Part shown: positions 10,216 to 21,890 of the stretch, in pieces
Layout: each line of letters begins with the position of its first letter
Numbering within the stretch: the first letter of the stretch is position 1
DNA from: Echinarachnius parma
Taxonomy: Eukaryota > Echinodermata > Echinoidea > Clypeasteroida > Echinarachniidae
DNA: 64,000 bases
Direction of reading: 5' to 3'
NCBI GenBank assembly: GCA_037951105.1
Contig: JBAMJV010003989.1
Span: 1 to 64,000, forward strand
The notes under the pieces: model-generated
Seen by the model: the letters and a program-made list of their open reading frames with translations, nothing else
The model's database searches: none
Told to the model about the DNA's origin: nothing
Position numbers and translations under genes: made by a program

Positions 10216-11039
10216 AAATGGGCAATTCCGTGGTAACGGAATTACAATTCAGAGAAATTTTGCTCATTCTTTTTCATAATATGGATTAGTCCTATAACCT
10301 AAAGGCTTATCAACACTTTAATAAGTTCTGGAGATATACCTGCTGTCATATAGAAACAAAAATATGGAAATTTCATACATGAGGAAAGTGCTAGCACGTA
10401 TGATACGTCGGTAACGGAATTACGGCAGAGAATGGGCCTTTTTTCCCACCTTCAACTTTCACATGAATTCCTCTGAAATTTAAAAGACATTTTGTGTAGA
10501 TTTATTTTTAAATTCATTGCTATGGGTGTCAACTTCATGATAACATTAATTTTTTCCTTTATGTTCATCTTGTTTGGTCGTAACTGACCATGTTTCCAAA
10601 AAAGGCAGCGGTAATGGAATTACATAAATGGTAACGGAATTACGCCTTCTGAAATTTACCTTAAAAAGTTTAATTTTTTGAATACCAGATAAGCTAAAAT
10701 CCCTTTAAAATGTTATTTTTATGTTCAAACATTTATAAAAACCAAAATGCAAGATACTTTTCTGCCAAATTATGAAGTAATATATTAATATGCCTGCTTA
10801 ATTTGTTAATTTGGTAACGCAGTGTGAAATTTCTAAAAAAATAACTATTTGTATTTGCGAAATTCAAGTCAATCTTCGTTTACATAGTCCTTGTTATCAA
10901 ACTCTGCAGTCCTGGCTCAAATCAATGGTCACATATTTCTCTATTTATACTAGAAAGCTATCTAATGAACATGGTAACGGAATTACACTAGTAACACTGC
11001 TTTGTCAATTATCCACAAATTCTTCTAAACTATACGTAT

Positions 11040-12480
11040 CCATTGGATAAATATCACTTCTACCAAAGAATTTCATACACTGGTACTACAAAAACACTTT
11101 TTTGATCATGTACACTTCATTATATTATGCAATTTGGACAAAACAGATTGGGAAGCAAGTGCTTAGCAGAACAATAAATCAAAGTCAGATGTCAAATGAT
11201 GCATACGTGTATCAAGGGTAACATGAATTGCTTGAAGTATATCATGCAATACACAATGTGTACAACTTGATATTAGAATTCAGAAAACCCTGGGAAGACT
11301 TATACATTGGACATGTACTAACAAAGTATGTAACCATGCTGGTAAGTTTAAAGGGGACCACCAAGCAAAGGACAACACATTATTATATGTTTTGGTACCG
11401 TTTTGTGATATCAAATAGATACCCGACATTTTGCAAAGGGTTGTGTAATTCATAAACAAATCAATTAATTTCCACCACTTACGGAACCACTGCTATTTCC
11501 TGGTTCCATACGGGCCAAGCATTTGCGAGTGCGCCAATGCTTTCACGCGTACGTCAATAGAATCCCGGATGATTCGTTCGCTCTGCACAGAGCGCTCTGG
11601 CTCTGCACGCATATAGTCTTCGCAATTCAGACCGCATGAAAGCATGGTTGAGAATGGTGATGCTTTTCCAATTATATATTTTTTTCTGAAAACATATTTT
11701 TGTGAGCTTGTTGAAGGAATGGAATACTAAAGATGTTACCTTTCTATAATAATAATATTATTTTTGGGTGGTGGTACCCTTTAATGGCCAGCACGGATAG
11801 GGTTCAATCCTATTGTCTGAATGTTAATACCAATAATTCTGGGAAGTTAAAAGCCAGGAAACTAATTAGTATGTTATGAGTAATTATATGAAGGAAAGTG
11901 TATCTCTTCTGTCCATTTGTGGCTCATTGAGGGTATCTATGATATGCTATTAGACCTACAGGTAAATAATGTCTACCTCTATGCCATCTACTAAATTGTT
12001 CTAAATTAAACTCATCCATCTGATCAAAATCACTACTACTGAAGATACTACCAAGACACTTTTTGTATCATGTACACATACTTGATGCAATTTGGACATA
12101 ATAAATTGTTAGAAGCATGTACAAGAACATTAATTTATAGTCAGAGATCAGGTGATACATGTATCAGGGATACAATTAATTGTTTGTAGTATATTATGTA
12201 ATGCACAATGTGTACAACTTGATATTAAAGATGTTCAAGTTTTAAAAATCCTAAACTTATTTATAAATTTTACTAACAAAGTATGTTACAATACTGACAA
12301 GTCAAATGGCCAGCAAGGATAGAGTTCAATCTTATTGTCTGAACTTTAATTCATCAGCAATAATACTGGCAAGCTACATTTTAAAGCCAGTGAATAAGTT
12401 AGCATGATACATGCATTTATATGAAGGAGAGTATATTCTGTCTGTTTGTGGCTCTTTTACATATCTAAGACCTATGAATA
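11040..12480. repeat. About 950-bp tandem duplication inside the transposon
   Basis: Sequence from about 11040 (CACTTCTACCAAAGAATTTC, then GCAATTTGGAC, CACAATGTGTACAACTTGAT, ACTAACAAAGTATGT, ATGGCCAGCACGGATAG, ATATGAAGGAAAGTGTAT) recurs in the same order from about 12020 to 12460. The first copy is interrupted by the MITE at 11348-11784 and the second is not. Confidence 0.75.
11348..11784. mobile_element. T2/Kolobok-like MITE, family B, copy 1
   Basis: The ends are TTAAAGGGGACCACCA and GGTGGTGGTACCCTTTAA. The matching uninterrupted sequence in the second tandem copy (about 12295-12312) reads CAAGTCAAATGGCC, so the target was a single TTAA-like site now present on both sides. Other copies are at 15001-15182 (left end missing), 31374-31766 and 35330-35781 (inverted). 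Confidence 0.8.
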
Positions 12481-12489
12481 ATGTAATTG

Positions 12490-12935
12490 GCCCGAATTCT
12501 CAAATCAGTAGCTCAACTTGAGCTTGGCTTAAAAAGACAAAACCTACCGGTAACAATATTCACCAGTAGACCTATTGTGTAGTTCCTGTATGGTGCTATA
12601 ATATTTGAATGGTTTCCTTTCATTATCTAGTCAATCCCTTGAGTTCTGATATTAGGCAACAGGGCAATGGGCCCTTGGAAATATAGCCGAAGTATAGTCT
12701 GTCATCAGCCCAATTGTGTCTGGATCATCCTGGACATTTGCAGGTGACCTCTTATAATATTGACAGAATTTCAAAGGGCCCATTGTCTTAATGCTTTTAA
12801 GCAGAAGCAAGGGATTGACTAGATAATGAGATGAAACTTTATACTCACTACTCCTGCTGGCGCAAAGTGGTACTGGTAGTCTTTGTCTTTTTAGACCAAT
12901 CTCAAGTTGAGCAACTGATGAGATTTCAAGCCAAA
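12490..12935. repeat. Imperfect inverted repeat inside the transposon
   Basis: TCATTATCTAGTCAATCCCT at about 12618 pairs with its complement at about 12808. CAACTTGAG...AAAAAGACAAA at about 12510 pairs with TTTGTCTTTTTAGACC...CTCAAGTTG near 12885. GGGCAATGGGCCC pairs with GGGCCCATTGTC. The right arm overlaps the 3' end of the coding remnant, so the left arm is an inverted partial copy of that end. Confidence 0.7.
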
Positions 12936-13250
12936 GTCATCTACTATGTGGCCAACCATACTTCTCCAGATGGTACTGTTTGCTTCAATAATTTGACAGT
13001 AATGTTACTATCCACAGGTTCTATCACTTGGCCAATTAATTTTTTGGCATTGTTTTTTTTGCAGTGTTGAACTACCACCCATTTCAATTTGAGGTCCTCC
13101 ATGCCGCTGCTGATGACATTGCTAATATAGACTGTGTTGTTGCTTTTTCCTCTGTTCTGAGTGTTCTTGCTGTTATCTTGGACACTATCTTCCTCAATAC
13201 TACCTGCAGTCTTAGACTTCAACAAGGGGAGGGTGTTGGGGTTGGGTGAT
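12880..13250 (-). pseudogene. C-terminal remnant of a transposon protein
   Basis: Read on the - strand from about 13250 down to 12944, the frame starts with NPNTLPLLKSKTAG, runs through a polar Asp/Asn/Lys-rich linker, then KWVVVQHCKKNN, GQVIEPVDSNITVKLLK and GEVWLAT. This layout (W-V-V-V, then G-Q-V, then I-T-V-K-L-L, then a hydrophobic-W near the end) resembles a short C-terminal domain that I recall from transposon-linked proteins of cnidarians and echinoderms; the match is by eye. The frame then hits a stop, while a frame shifted by one base carries on plausibly as VDDFGLKSHQLLNLRLV to a stop near 12882. I read this as a frameshifted plain DNA-transposon gene. The upstream catalytic part was not found. 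Confidence 0.45.
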
Positions 13251-14053
13251 CTATTTTTTAAAATTTTCTTGCCAAAGACTGCAAGATTTTGTTTGTTTAT
13301 ACTTTGTGAAAACTATGCCTGACATATGTTTAATAGATAAACTGTTTCTCAACTATTTTTACATGGCAAAAGAACAGAAGGTCATAAGAGAGGATCTATC
13401 TCATTTGATATCTTCCTTTATATTCATAATTTGTTTTTTACTCATCAGAAGTTGGATTTGGTCAAATTAATGTTGCGTCCCCTACCGATGTAATTCCGTT
13501 ACCGGTGTAATTCCGTTACCATGTAATTCCGTTACCGATGTTTTCATAGAAATGGGTGAAGATATTAAAGAATTGGGTGTTTGGGATTTCAAGGACACAT
13601 ATTTTAGCATTGGATTTACAATTACAGAATAATTCATCAATATTAAAGTTCTTTAAAAAAACTTTCTTGGAATTTCGGTAACGGAATTACATACAAATTG
13701 GAGTAGATTTGGTCATTCTGTCCAGCAAATATTGGTTCCGGTTGGAACAAGTGCTTTACAAAATAAGAAGATTATCCATATACTAGTATAACTGCAAAGT
13801 ATACAAAGGAATAAGTTCAGGGATCAATGATTTATTGATTTGGTATTGAATTTAGTCATTTTTTCAATTCTGAAGCCTAGAAAACCCCAAAAGTTCAAAC
13901 ACTGCTTTCAGAAAAACAGATTAAGTTATTCACAAACGGTCTTCTATTCACTAATATATAGGACGTTATCCACCCAAAACATGCTTTGAAATTGTATTTC
14001 ATAAACTTTTAAATTTTCCATTTTTGGCCTCTCTCATCCGGAATTGCCCAAAT

Positions 14054-15000
14054 GTTAATCTTTTAGTCCCTGTTTTTTTCTTCTTCATGTTCTAGGCTAT
14101 AATTTACTCTTGATTAAACTTACATGGTGTCTGTCTTTAGTGTCTTAAATATTAATTATAATAGCATACACAACTCTGGTTTAATTTTTGTGTAATATGT
14201 AAAAAAAAAAACAATTATAGAATACAATATCGTTGATAGCTCGGCAGATTGCATATATGAGCACTGTTATACTGTAACCTTAGGAAATGCCCTGTTTATG
14301 AGAATGAAAAGGTTCAATTTGTTTTCTCTCTTTGAAGTCTTTTCATTCTGCCTCCCAACTTGTGAAGTTTAATATTTGTATAGACCACGGAATATTGACT
14401 TTGTTACTTTGAGAGAACACAGAAAGGGGAGGCAAGTTTTTTTCTGTATACAAATATCATCATATAAAAGGGCATATTATATTTCCAGTCCATTGCCCCA
14501 ACCCAAAAGCTTAGAATGGATTGTAATTTGTATTCAGAAATTTCAATTTTCTAATTTATATACATTTTTTCATAACTTGCTGTGAATATAGTGAAAACTG
14601 AGCTGAAAACTGAGTGAAAACTTTTCAGGTGTGTTACACCCAGTCACCCACATAACCTCAGTGCAGACTACTGCTCTACAAATGTGATGGTATTTGAAAA
14701 ATAACTTCTACTGTCATGTCATGCTGTCATCATTGACATACAGTATTGTTGACTCAATGAAGTCAGCAAAAGTTTTGTAATAATGTAAACTTGGAAGTTG
14801 GAAATACTATTTGTATACTTACTGGAAATGCACACACTTTGTCTATTCCAAGTGACTTTTCTTTGCATCAAGTGTATTTTGTTGTTGTGTTTTTTTTACT
14901 TGTAAACTCTACCATAATATGCTTTTAAACTAGAAATCAGTGAATGTTTATTCAGTGGATACATATATATGTACAGTATCACTCAGAATTGTTCAATACA
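14054..15000. other. No gene seen
   Basis: AT-rich DNA without clear exons or recognisable repeats. Confidence 0.5.
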
Positions 15001-15182
15001 CTTTGGAAAGGGTTGTGCAATTCATAAACAATATAGTTAATTACCACCACTTACATCTACCAACATGGTCTCATCATTTTTCTGGAATCATATTTTGTTG
15101 AACTTGTTGATGGAATGGACTACTAAAAATGTTACCTTTCATTTATTATAGCATTTTTTTTTTGGGTGGTGGTACCCTTTAA
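15001..15182. mobile_element. T2/Kolobok-like MITE, family B, truncated copy
   Basis: It keeps AAAGGGTTGTGCAATTCATAAAC and the right end GGGTGGTGGTACCCTTTAA. The left TTAA end and the first part are missing compared with 11348-11784. Confidence 0.75.
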
Positions 15183-15289
15183 AGTGAGAACCTCAACAAT
15201 GAATGGAGGGACTGTTGAGACCCATTATGCATCTGCGTGCACCGCTGATTGATTTGCCATGGGGGAAAGATGGTCATATTTGGAGATAT

Positions 15290-16145
15290 TTATACATGTG
15301 ACATCGGTGGACTGGAAGAGGGATAATAATGGATAAAAGTGATGCAGCACGCACTCCACCAGCCAGCACTTGCCAACAGACACCCCTTTTCACATTGGGA
15401 ATGGTTATTTGAATGTAAACGGTTTTAGAATATGACTTGGGACCATTATAGAATAACATCAGTATACTGGATGAGGGGTAATAATGGATAAAAGTGATGT
15501 AGCACGCACTCCACCAGCCAGCACTTGCCAACAGACACCCCTTTTCACATTGGGAAATGTTAAATTACTGTACCGTTTTAGAATATGACTTGAACCATTA
15601 TAGAATAACATCAGTATACTGGATGAGCGATAATAATGGGACTGGTCCAGCATTTAGAGACACCCCTTTTCACATTGGGAATGGTTATGAATATAAACCG
15701 TATATGACTTGAACCATTATAGAATAACATCAGTATAGTGGATGAGTGATAATAATGGGACTGGTCCAGCATTTGGAGACACCCCTTTTCACATTGGGAA
15801 TGGTTATGAATATACCGTTTTAGAATATGACTTGAACCATTATAGAATAACATCAGCATGCTGGATGAGTGATAATAATGGGACTGGTCCAGCATTTGGA
15901 GACACCCCTTTTCACATTGGGAATGGTTATGAATATAAACCGTTTTAGAATATGACTTGAACCATTATAGAATAACATCAGCATACTGGATGAGTGATAA
16001 TAATGGGTCTGGTCCAGCATTTGGAGACACCCCTTTTCACATTGGAAATGGTTATGAATATAAACCGTTTTAGAATATGACTTGGACCATTATAGAATAA
16101 CATCAGTATACTGGGACTGGTCCAGCATTTGGAGACACTCACCCC
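15290..16145. repeat. Minisatellite, seven units of about 120 bp
   Basis: GACACCCCTTTTCACATTGG recurs at 15379, 15534, 15659, 15778, 15901 and 16025, with a shortened unit at 16134. Spacings are 155, 125, 119, 123, 124 and 109. Each unit also has ATAGAATAACATCAGTATAC and TAATAATGGGACTGGTCC. The units give repetitive open frames on both strands that are not genes. Confidence 0.9.
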
Positions 16146-16166
16146 TCACCCCTCACTCACACTCAC

Positions 16167-16337
16167 CCCAAACAATCATCTGAAAACTGATATGAAAAGG
16201 TTTGTATGCTGCTTCATCATCATCAGTAGCCAGGGGTGATTCAGTGCATTCCATGAATGTCTCAGCCTCTCTGTGATAGTCAATGTCATCCAGAAATATA
16301 TTAGGGTCTGGGATTTCTGTGATGTAAATGAACACCG
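16167..16337 (-). CDS. Candidate internal exon, unrecognised protein
   Basis: On the - strand a 171-bp block lies between an acceptor (TTTGCAG, just above 16337) and a very good donor (GGG|GTGAGT, just below 16167). Both junctions are phase 1, so it could be included or skipped without changing frame. It encodes VFIYITEIPDPNIFLDD, then an acidic stretch with ESPLATDDDEAAYKPFHI, and ends near QMIVWG. Residue use looks more protein-like than the neighbouring frames. I do not recognise the family. No partner exon was found nearby, and the acceptor has a weak pyrimidine tract. It may be part of a - strand gene, a gene fragment or chance. Confidence 0.25.
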
Positions 16338-16433
16338 CTGCAAAGTGATTTAGCACAGGAGTTTCATCTCTAGATGGACTTGTAATGCATACTACTGTGG
16401 ACGGACTTTCACTTTTAGATGTAATGCATGCAG

Positions 16434-16811
16434 TTAAAGGGATCTAGTAACATTGTCAAAATCCACAAAACTTACTTAGAACTCTAGTGGTTCTCTCATA
16501 CCTTTGTTGTATAATAACCAATCGACATCGGTTTTCCACATTACCCTTTTCGTTAGAAAGATATTTATTAGAATGAAGTGTTTTGATTTTTAGTTATCAA
16601 CTGGAAAGTTATAACCGTGTACAGAGTCAGTGCAATGAGTTAGTGAATATCACTTGCATTTTCGCTTATTACTCTGCCATATAACATCCATATAAAGTGA
16701 AATTTTCATACATTTCTCAGTAAACTATCAGATCACAACAGTATACATTACATATCAACCATTCATCATTTTTTGCACATTTATGTCAACAAAGTTACTA
16801 GATCCCTTTAA
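16434..16811. mobile_element. T2/Kolobok-like MITE, family A, copy 1
   Basis: The ends are TTAAAGGGATCTAGTAAC and GTTACTAGATCCCTTTAA. It shares its interior (GTTCTCTCATACCTTGTTGT-like, CGTTAAAAAGATATTTACGA-like and TTTGCACAT words) with copies at 20561-20797, 33934-34338, 50336-50738 and 56195-56533. GATGTAATGCATGCAG stands directly outside both ends. Confidence 0.85.
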
Positions 16812-17289
16812 GATGTAATGCATGCAGTAATGTAGCCCTGGTAGGCCTAATCTATGGGTATGTAACCAATCATTCATCAACATTTGGGCTATTTGACTTG
16901 GCATTTTGAGTTGCTCTCTTAGGATTAGGGTCCATTACATAGCATGTCAGAAAGGAATGGAATATATCTGTCATATATTTAGGTGTGCCATGTATGTGGA
17001 CTGAGGGCATCATAAAATGTACATTGGACAATGTATTGTACATACATACATGTACATGCATGTCAAAAACTTGACTAAATATTTTGTTATGATAAGACAT
17101 GTTGGGGATTGTGAATTCATGAAGCAAGATTTATAAAGAACTCTATATTTATTTTTCCTGCTTGCGCTGTACATGTAGCTGTTAGACAAGTAAATCAAGA
17201 TGTTACGCCCTTCAAGTTATTAGATAATTGAACAAGAAGTATTATCAATTTCAGATTTAGGTGGCCTGTAAGAAGAATAGTAAGTATTC
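16812..17289. other. No gene seen
   Basis: Unique AT-rich DNA with ATACATGTACATG-type words. Two - strand open frames overlap here, but without splice sites or coding character. Confidence 0.45.
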
Positions 17290-17299
17290 ATAGTTTATA

Positions 17300-17640
17300 T
17301 CCAAGCTTCCACACAAACTTTATTTTCTACTTGTCTTTTGGCAAGTAAAATCATAAATTTTTCACATTTTATGTGTCTGACCAGAAAATGTACTTTACCC
17401 CCCAAAACTAATGCAAATCTAAAGACAAAATAATCAAACTAGCTTGATTTGCTCTGTAAATTTCTCACTTATTTCTAGAAGAGATTTACATGTACATAAA
17501 TGTAATGAATTTAATTTTTATCTTGTACTTAAATACAAATTCTAGTTGCCTGATTTAGGAATCATTTTACTAGATTATTTATGAAATTGTACTTGCCTGA
17601 CATCCATAGCTAGTGCTAGCGTCCGCGCCCTATAAACATA
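17300..17640 (+). repeat. 'CTTGCCC' dispersed repeat, copy 1 (old)
   Basis: The order is ACTTTATTTTCTACTTG, GGCAAGTAAAATCA, a central part with TTTCTAGAAGAGAT, GTTGCCTGAT, then GCTAGTGCTAGCGTCCG. Better copies at 60218-60572 and 39577-39900 show the same order with intact CTTGCCC / GGGCAAG words. It is a diverged copy of a repeat of about 340 bp of unknown class. Confidence 0.6.
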
Positions 17641-17714
17641 ATGATAACGCTATCTGCATTAATGGTGATATATTTACTCAATGTTGTCAGTTTGATACAT
17701 TAAACAAAAATACA

Positions 17715-17930
17715 CAGGGGCTCAGGACAAATTCGCCCCCCCCCCCCAAATGCCCAAAAGAGCCCCCCCCCCCCCCAAAAAAAAAAATCAAATCAAAAAA
17801 TCCTAAAAGAGCCCCCATAAATTTACACAGAGTTCAATGCATATTAACTTTTGGAGTGTTATTTTCATGCAGGCAAGCTTGCAAAGTATCCCCCCCCCCC
17901 CCCCCCTCAAAAATAAAATTTAATTTTTTC
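17715..17930 (-). repeat. 'GGGGGCTAC' dispersed repeat, reverse copy
   Basis: C runs separated by AAATGCCCAAAAGAG and followed by CATGCAGGCAAGCTTGCAAAGT are the reverse complement of the family at 24100-24310. Confidence 0.65.
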
Positions 17931-18309
17931 CCCTGCTTCGATATAGTCATCCAAACTGCAGACAGAGATGAGGAAAGCATGAATGAATGAGACAGTGCTT
18001 TGTTCTTGGTTGACTCGAAAACAAGTGATTCAACATCCCTCCGAGCTGCCAATGCAGTGGCTTTGAAGTGGTAAAGGCTAGATGGAAATTTATATCTCAT
18101 GTGAAATCCAGGACTCAGAGATTGAATGAATCATAGAGGAGGTTATTTGATGTCTTGAGCAGTACATGTGCATGCATGGTTTCATTTGATACATGTATAC
18201 AAAATTTAAATGTGAAATGTTTCATTGTTTGCAGTTGAAATCTGATGTCCATATTTTTTTGTTTTACAATTGCTATAGATAACTTATTACGCAACTAAGA
18301 TAATACCCT

Positions 18310-18410
18310 ATGGTAATTTGAGGGGCTACCTACTGATTTCAGGGGGCTATTTTGAAAATGAGGGGGCAAAATCGCCCTCAGCCCCCGTTTATTTCCTACC
18401 CTGGTTTACA
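18310..18410 (+). repeat. 'GGGGGCTAC' repeat, short copy
   Basis: AGGGGCTACCTACTGATTTC, GGGGGCTATTTTGAAAAT, AATCGCCCTCAGCCCC and GTTTATTTCCTACCCTGG appear here, and again in the same order at 26400-26500. Confidence 0.7.
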
Positions 18411-18711
18411 ATTGTAACTTGAAATATGGTATTGTTTTAATAGTTCTCTTCTGAGAAATGTTTGATGAGAAATAAATCCCAATCTTATCCAGGCTAGTGG
18501 CCATAGAATGAATCATCAAGCGGACTATCTGATACCATTGAAAAAGTCATCATCTTATAAATGTAATATGTAACCCTGTGAATGCTATGATTACAAACTG
18601 TACAGGTACAGGGCTCACAATTTGCATCTATGGGCCTAATGCCCTGGGGCCGGGAGCCACTAAAAATGACCTTCAGGCAATCAGTATTTCACTAATTATG
18701 ACACATTTCAC

Positions 18712-18791
18712 TTGACCCGTTCACTACGAGATTTCAAAATTCCCATAGACTTTGTACATAGCCCACCCGGTTCCCGTAAGCAACGGGTTAA
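18712..18791. mobile_element. 80-bp TTAA-ended micro-element, copy 2
   Basis: The right end is AACGGGTTAA. The left end is TTGACCCGTT, one base off the TTAACCCGTT seen in the intact copy at 58734-58813. The shared core is CATAGACTTTGTACATAGCC. Length equals the other copies (80-81 bp). Confidence 0.7.
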
Positions 18792-20560
18792 CCGAGTGGG
18801 CAGTCGGGTATATCAGATTTGTCATTTTTTTCTTTGAGCCACTTTAAACTCATTTCGGATCACCAAAAATGGAAATATAGAATCTTGTTTTTTATTTGCC
18901 AGACTGAGCCACAAGGTAAAAGACAGTTACGGTGTATTTCTAGTATTGGCTTTGGCTTTGGCTTTTGAGTGTAAAGGTTATGAGTTCTAATAAATTCCAA
19001 TGTAATACATCCAGGCTAGTGACCACACAGTGAATCATCTAGAGGGATTTGTCTGATGCCTATAAACATGTCATCAACTTCCATAGATAACCCTAGGAAC
19101 GGTTCAGTCATGCAGAATAGAACTTAATGAAATTGAGTTTAACGGCAGTGTGGTTTAATTATCTCATTGTAACTCACTACTCACTACTCAGTGCACAGTT
19201 TCATTAATTTATTTACAAATATGATGGTGCAATATGCATGTAATGCAGATTAATGATGTACATGAATATATAATTTGCCATTTGGTTGCACAAGAATGGA
19301 GTCCCCCCAAAACAAATTAATAAAAACAAATACAAAAATTAAATTAAAAAATAAATACAAATAAAAATTTAAAAAATAAAATATATTAATAAAAACAACA
19401 TTAAAATAGATGAATACATTTTTTAATAATAATGTAACTATATCTTAGAAATTTAAATTGTATAGATAGCTTGAAGCTTGTGTAGAAATTGAGATGGGAA
19501 ATAGATGTCCAATGTACTCCAGGATGATGAGCACACAATGAATCATAGAGGGGATTCGCTGATGCCTCATAGTCATCTTCTATACATAAACCTGGGTGCA
19601 TTCGGTGCACCGTTTTGTTCAATAATACAAATATATGATTGGCATGCTATAAGATCTGCCAAAATGAAAGGTGTTATTTAGTTATGATTTTTTATATCCC
19701 CTGTCCTTTTGATATTAACAATAGTCAAATTTCAAGATCATGGTGGGAATGGCCAAATTCCTGATCTTTTGCCCCTGTTTTTCCCGTTCTTTTGCTAAAA
19801 ATCTTTGTAATTATCTCCAGATTATGTATGGGGATTGTCCAATGCCTGACAAGTCATCATATTGTGCAAATGCACAGCTGCATTTGATATTGAATCTGAC
19901 TGACGAAAAGATAATTTTACTTATAGCTTTGTGTATCTTTGCTAACAATTGAATAGATCTCCAGATCATATAGAATTGTCTGATGCCTAATGCAGAAATA
20001 AGTCATCAGCTTTTGTGTGTAGATAACCCCTGGTGAACTCTATGCACTGTTTCATTTGACAATAAAACCATATTGGCATGCAAATAAATCTTACTTATGA
20101 CGATTTCATATCCCCCTGTCCTTTTTTTCCACAGTTATTGAATTTCCAGATCATACATGTATTATTGTAAGGATTGTCCAATGCCTAATAAGTCATCATC
20201 TTGTCTAGATAACCCTAGTACACTCAATGTTAACAAGCAATAAAATCTGCCTACATCATACCATGTTAAATTATTTGTTATTTTGGTGCCCCCACCCTGT
20301 CCTTTGGTAGCAATTGTTGATATTCCAAATTGGGAATACATTGGCACAAATTTGAGTTTGATTGGGAGTCTACTGTACACTCATCCTATACCTCTCAGCA
20401 ATGAAGCATGCTGCTTTTGTTGAAATATCTTCTGATTACTATGTTTCTGAAAATGATTTGGGATCCTGGATATACAACTGGTGTGTGTTGCAAAGGCAAT
20501 TGCCTTAAAGTTAGGACTGAGAATGCCACATTATTTTGATTGCATAAAAAAAGCCTCTCA

Positions 20561-20797
20561 TTAAAGGGACTTAGTAACATTGTCCAAATTATCCAAATCC
20601 AATGGGAATTCTAGCGGTTCCCTCATACCTTGTTGTATTCGTATTTAATCTATTAACAATATAATCATGAGACAGGTTTCAGTTTTTCAAATTTCTGTTT
20701 CGTTAAAAAGATATTTACGATTGAAGTGTTCAGATGCTAAATTATCCACTGGACCGCACTTTTTGCACATATCAACAAAGTTACTAGATCCCTTTAA
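20561..20797. mobile_element. T2/Kolobok-like MITE, family A, internally deleted copy
   Basis: The ends are TTAAAGGGACTTAGTAAC and GTTACTAGATCCCTTTAA. At 237 bp it is shorter than the 340-405 bp copies, and the middle part is missing. Confidence 0.8.
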
Positions 20798-20869
20798 ACG
20801 ATTTGAAGCGAATACAATGAACAATGTTAATGAGACTTGATTACCACCTCCTCCCTCCTCCCTCTCCCT

Positions 20870-21890
20870 GGGGATGGTGAGGCATGCATCACTGATGTCA
20901 TTTAATTGAAAAATTGGTATTTGAAAACCTTCAAGATAACCTTGATTATATATAGCTGAGGCTTAATTTTAATGATGTTAATAAATTAACAATTTTTTTC
21001 CTGTGGCCGGGTCGGACAAGAGCAAAATTCAACTCCAAGTGGCCCAAATCCTCAATCTGGTGGCCCCAGACTGAAAATTAAGTTAATGAAAATAACTACG
21101 TGTGGTAATGTAATGGAGATTTAATCCCTTGTCATTGTCATTGAATTGAATTTTAGTTATCTTCATCCCATGAAAAGGGATAACTTCTAGAGAGATTTAA
21201 TCTCCAGCTCTTATTGAATTCAGTTATTTTCATCCCATGAAAAGGGATAACCCCACCCCATCATCCGGGCATCACATGAGTGAGGGATGAGGCTTGTACA
21301 TCTATCACTTGGAGAAGAATGGTTTTAAATAAAGCATAAACGAGGATGGAAGTACAATAGAGATTTAATCCTCAGTCAATGTCATTGAATTTAATTTCAG
21401 TCACTTCATCCCATGAAAAGGGAAAACCCCACCCCATCTCCCAGGGCATCACATGAGATGGAGATGGAATGATTTCCCCTGTTTAGCCAACTTTAATAAT
21501 TGTATGATTATTGTTGACACCAATGTGTACATGAACTCATTAGTTCATACATGTAGCTTCAGATTTGTCTGTTTTGCACCCAATGGATGATACTCCCAAG
21601 TGTAGAAGAAAAATTTTCTGAAAATGAAGTTTGCATGAAGCCCATGAGGATTGGATAGAGGCTTAGTCCCCTAATCTGATTGATTTTCAGTTATTTTTTT
21701 ATTTGACCATGGAAATAGGATAGAGAATTAATCAGTTAATTCCCAACACTGATCATTGAATTGAATTGAATTTTAGTTCTCTTCATCCCATGAAGAGGGA
21801 TAACCCCACCCCTTCCCCCGGGCATCACATGAGTGAGGGATGATGAGGCATGCATCCATCCACCAGTGATGTAATGCTATGAGTCAGCAA
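20870..21890. repeat. Decayed tandem family (CATCCCATGAAAAGGGATAA unit)
   Basis: Four or five units share GAATTGAATTTTAGTTATCTTC, CATCCCATGAAAAGGGATAA, CCCCACCCC and GGGCATCACATGAGTGAGGG. They lie near 21150, 21225, 21390 and 21765. No gene. Confidence 0.7.

Larger units (their letters stand above)
10220..14049. mobile_element. DNA transposon with GGGCAATTCCG ends and GGTAACGGAATTAC motifs
   Basis: The left end GGGCAATTCCG (10220-10230) is matched by its reverse complement at 14039-14049. AAAT flanks both ends (10216-10219 and 14050-14053), a 4-bp target duplication. Eight exact copies of GGTAACGGAATTAC occur: 10232, 10410, 10630, 10973 and 13677 forward, and 13490, 13507 and 13523 reversed, with one single-base variant at 10610. 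All lie inside the element and most lie near its ends, as expected of transposase-binding sites. The interior holds a tandem duplication, a long inverted repeat, a coding remnant on the - strand and a nested MITE. Four-base duplications are known for Sola, Ginger, Academ and Chapaev; I cannot choose between them. Confidence 0.7.
18000..20240. repeat. Decayed local tandem family (TGAATCATxxAGxGG unit)
   Basis: At least six diverged units, about 160-500 bp apart, share CAGGCTAGTGACCA or a similar start, GAATGAATCAT, CTGATGCC, AAGTCATCATCTT, GATAACCCTxG and GTTTCATTTGACAAT. Clear units are near 18110, 18485, 19005, 19510, 19825, 19970 and 20170. It is interrupted by the repeat at 18300-18405 and the element at 18712-18791. 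Nothing coding was seen. Confidence 0.65.

Noticed and set aside
15290-16145. Repeating open frames of about 65-95 residues on both strands
   Set aside because: They arise from a 120-bp minisatellite whose unit length happens to keep frames open; the translations are low complexity and appear on both strands.
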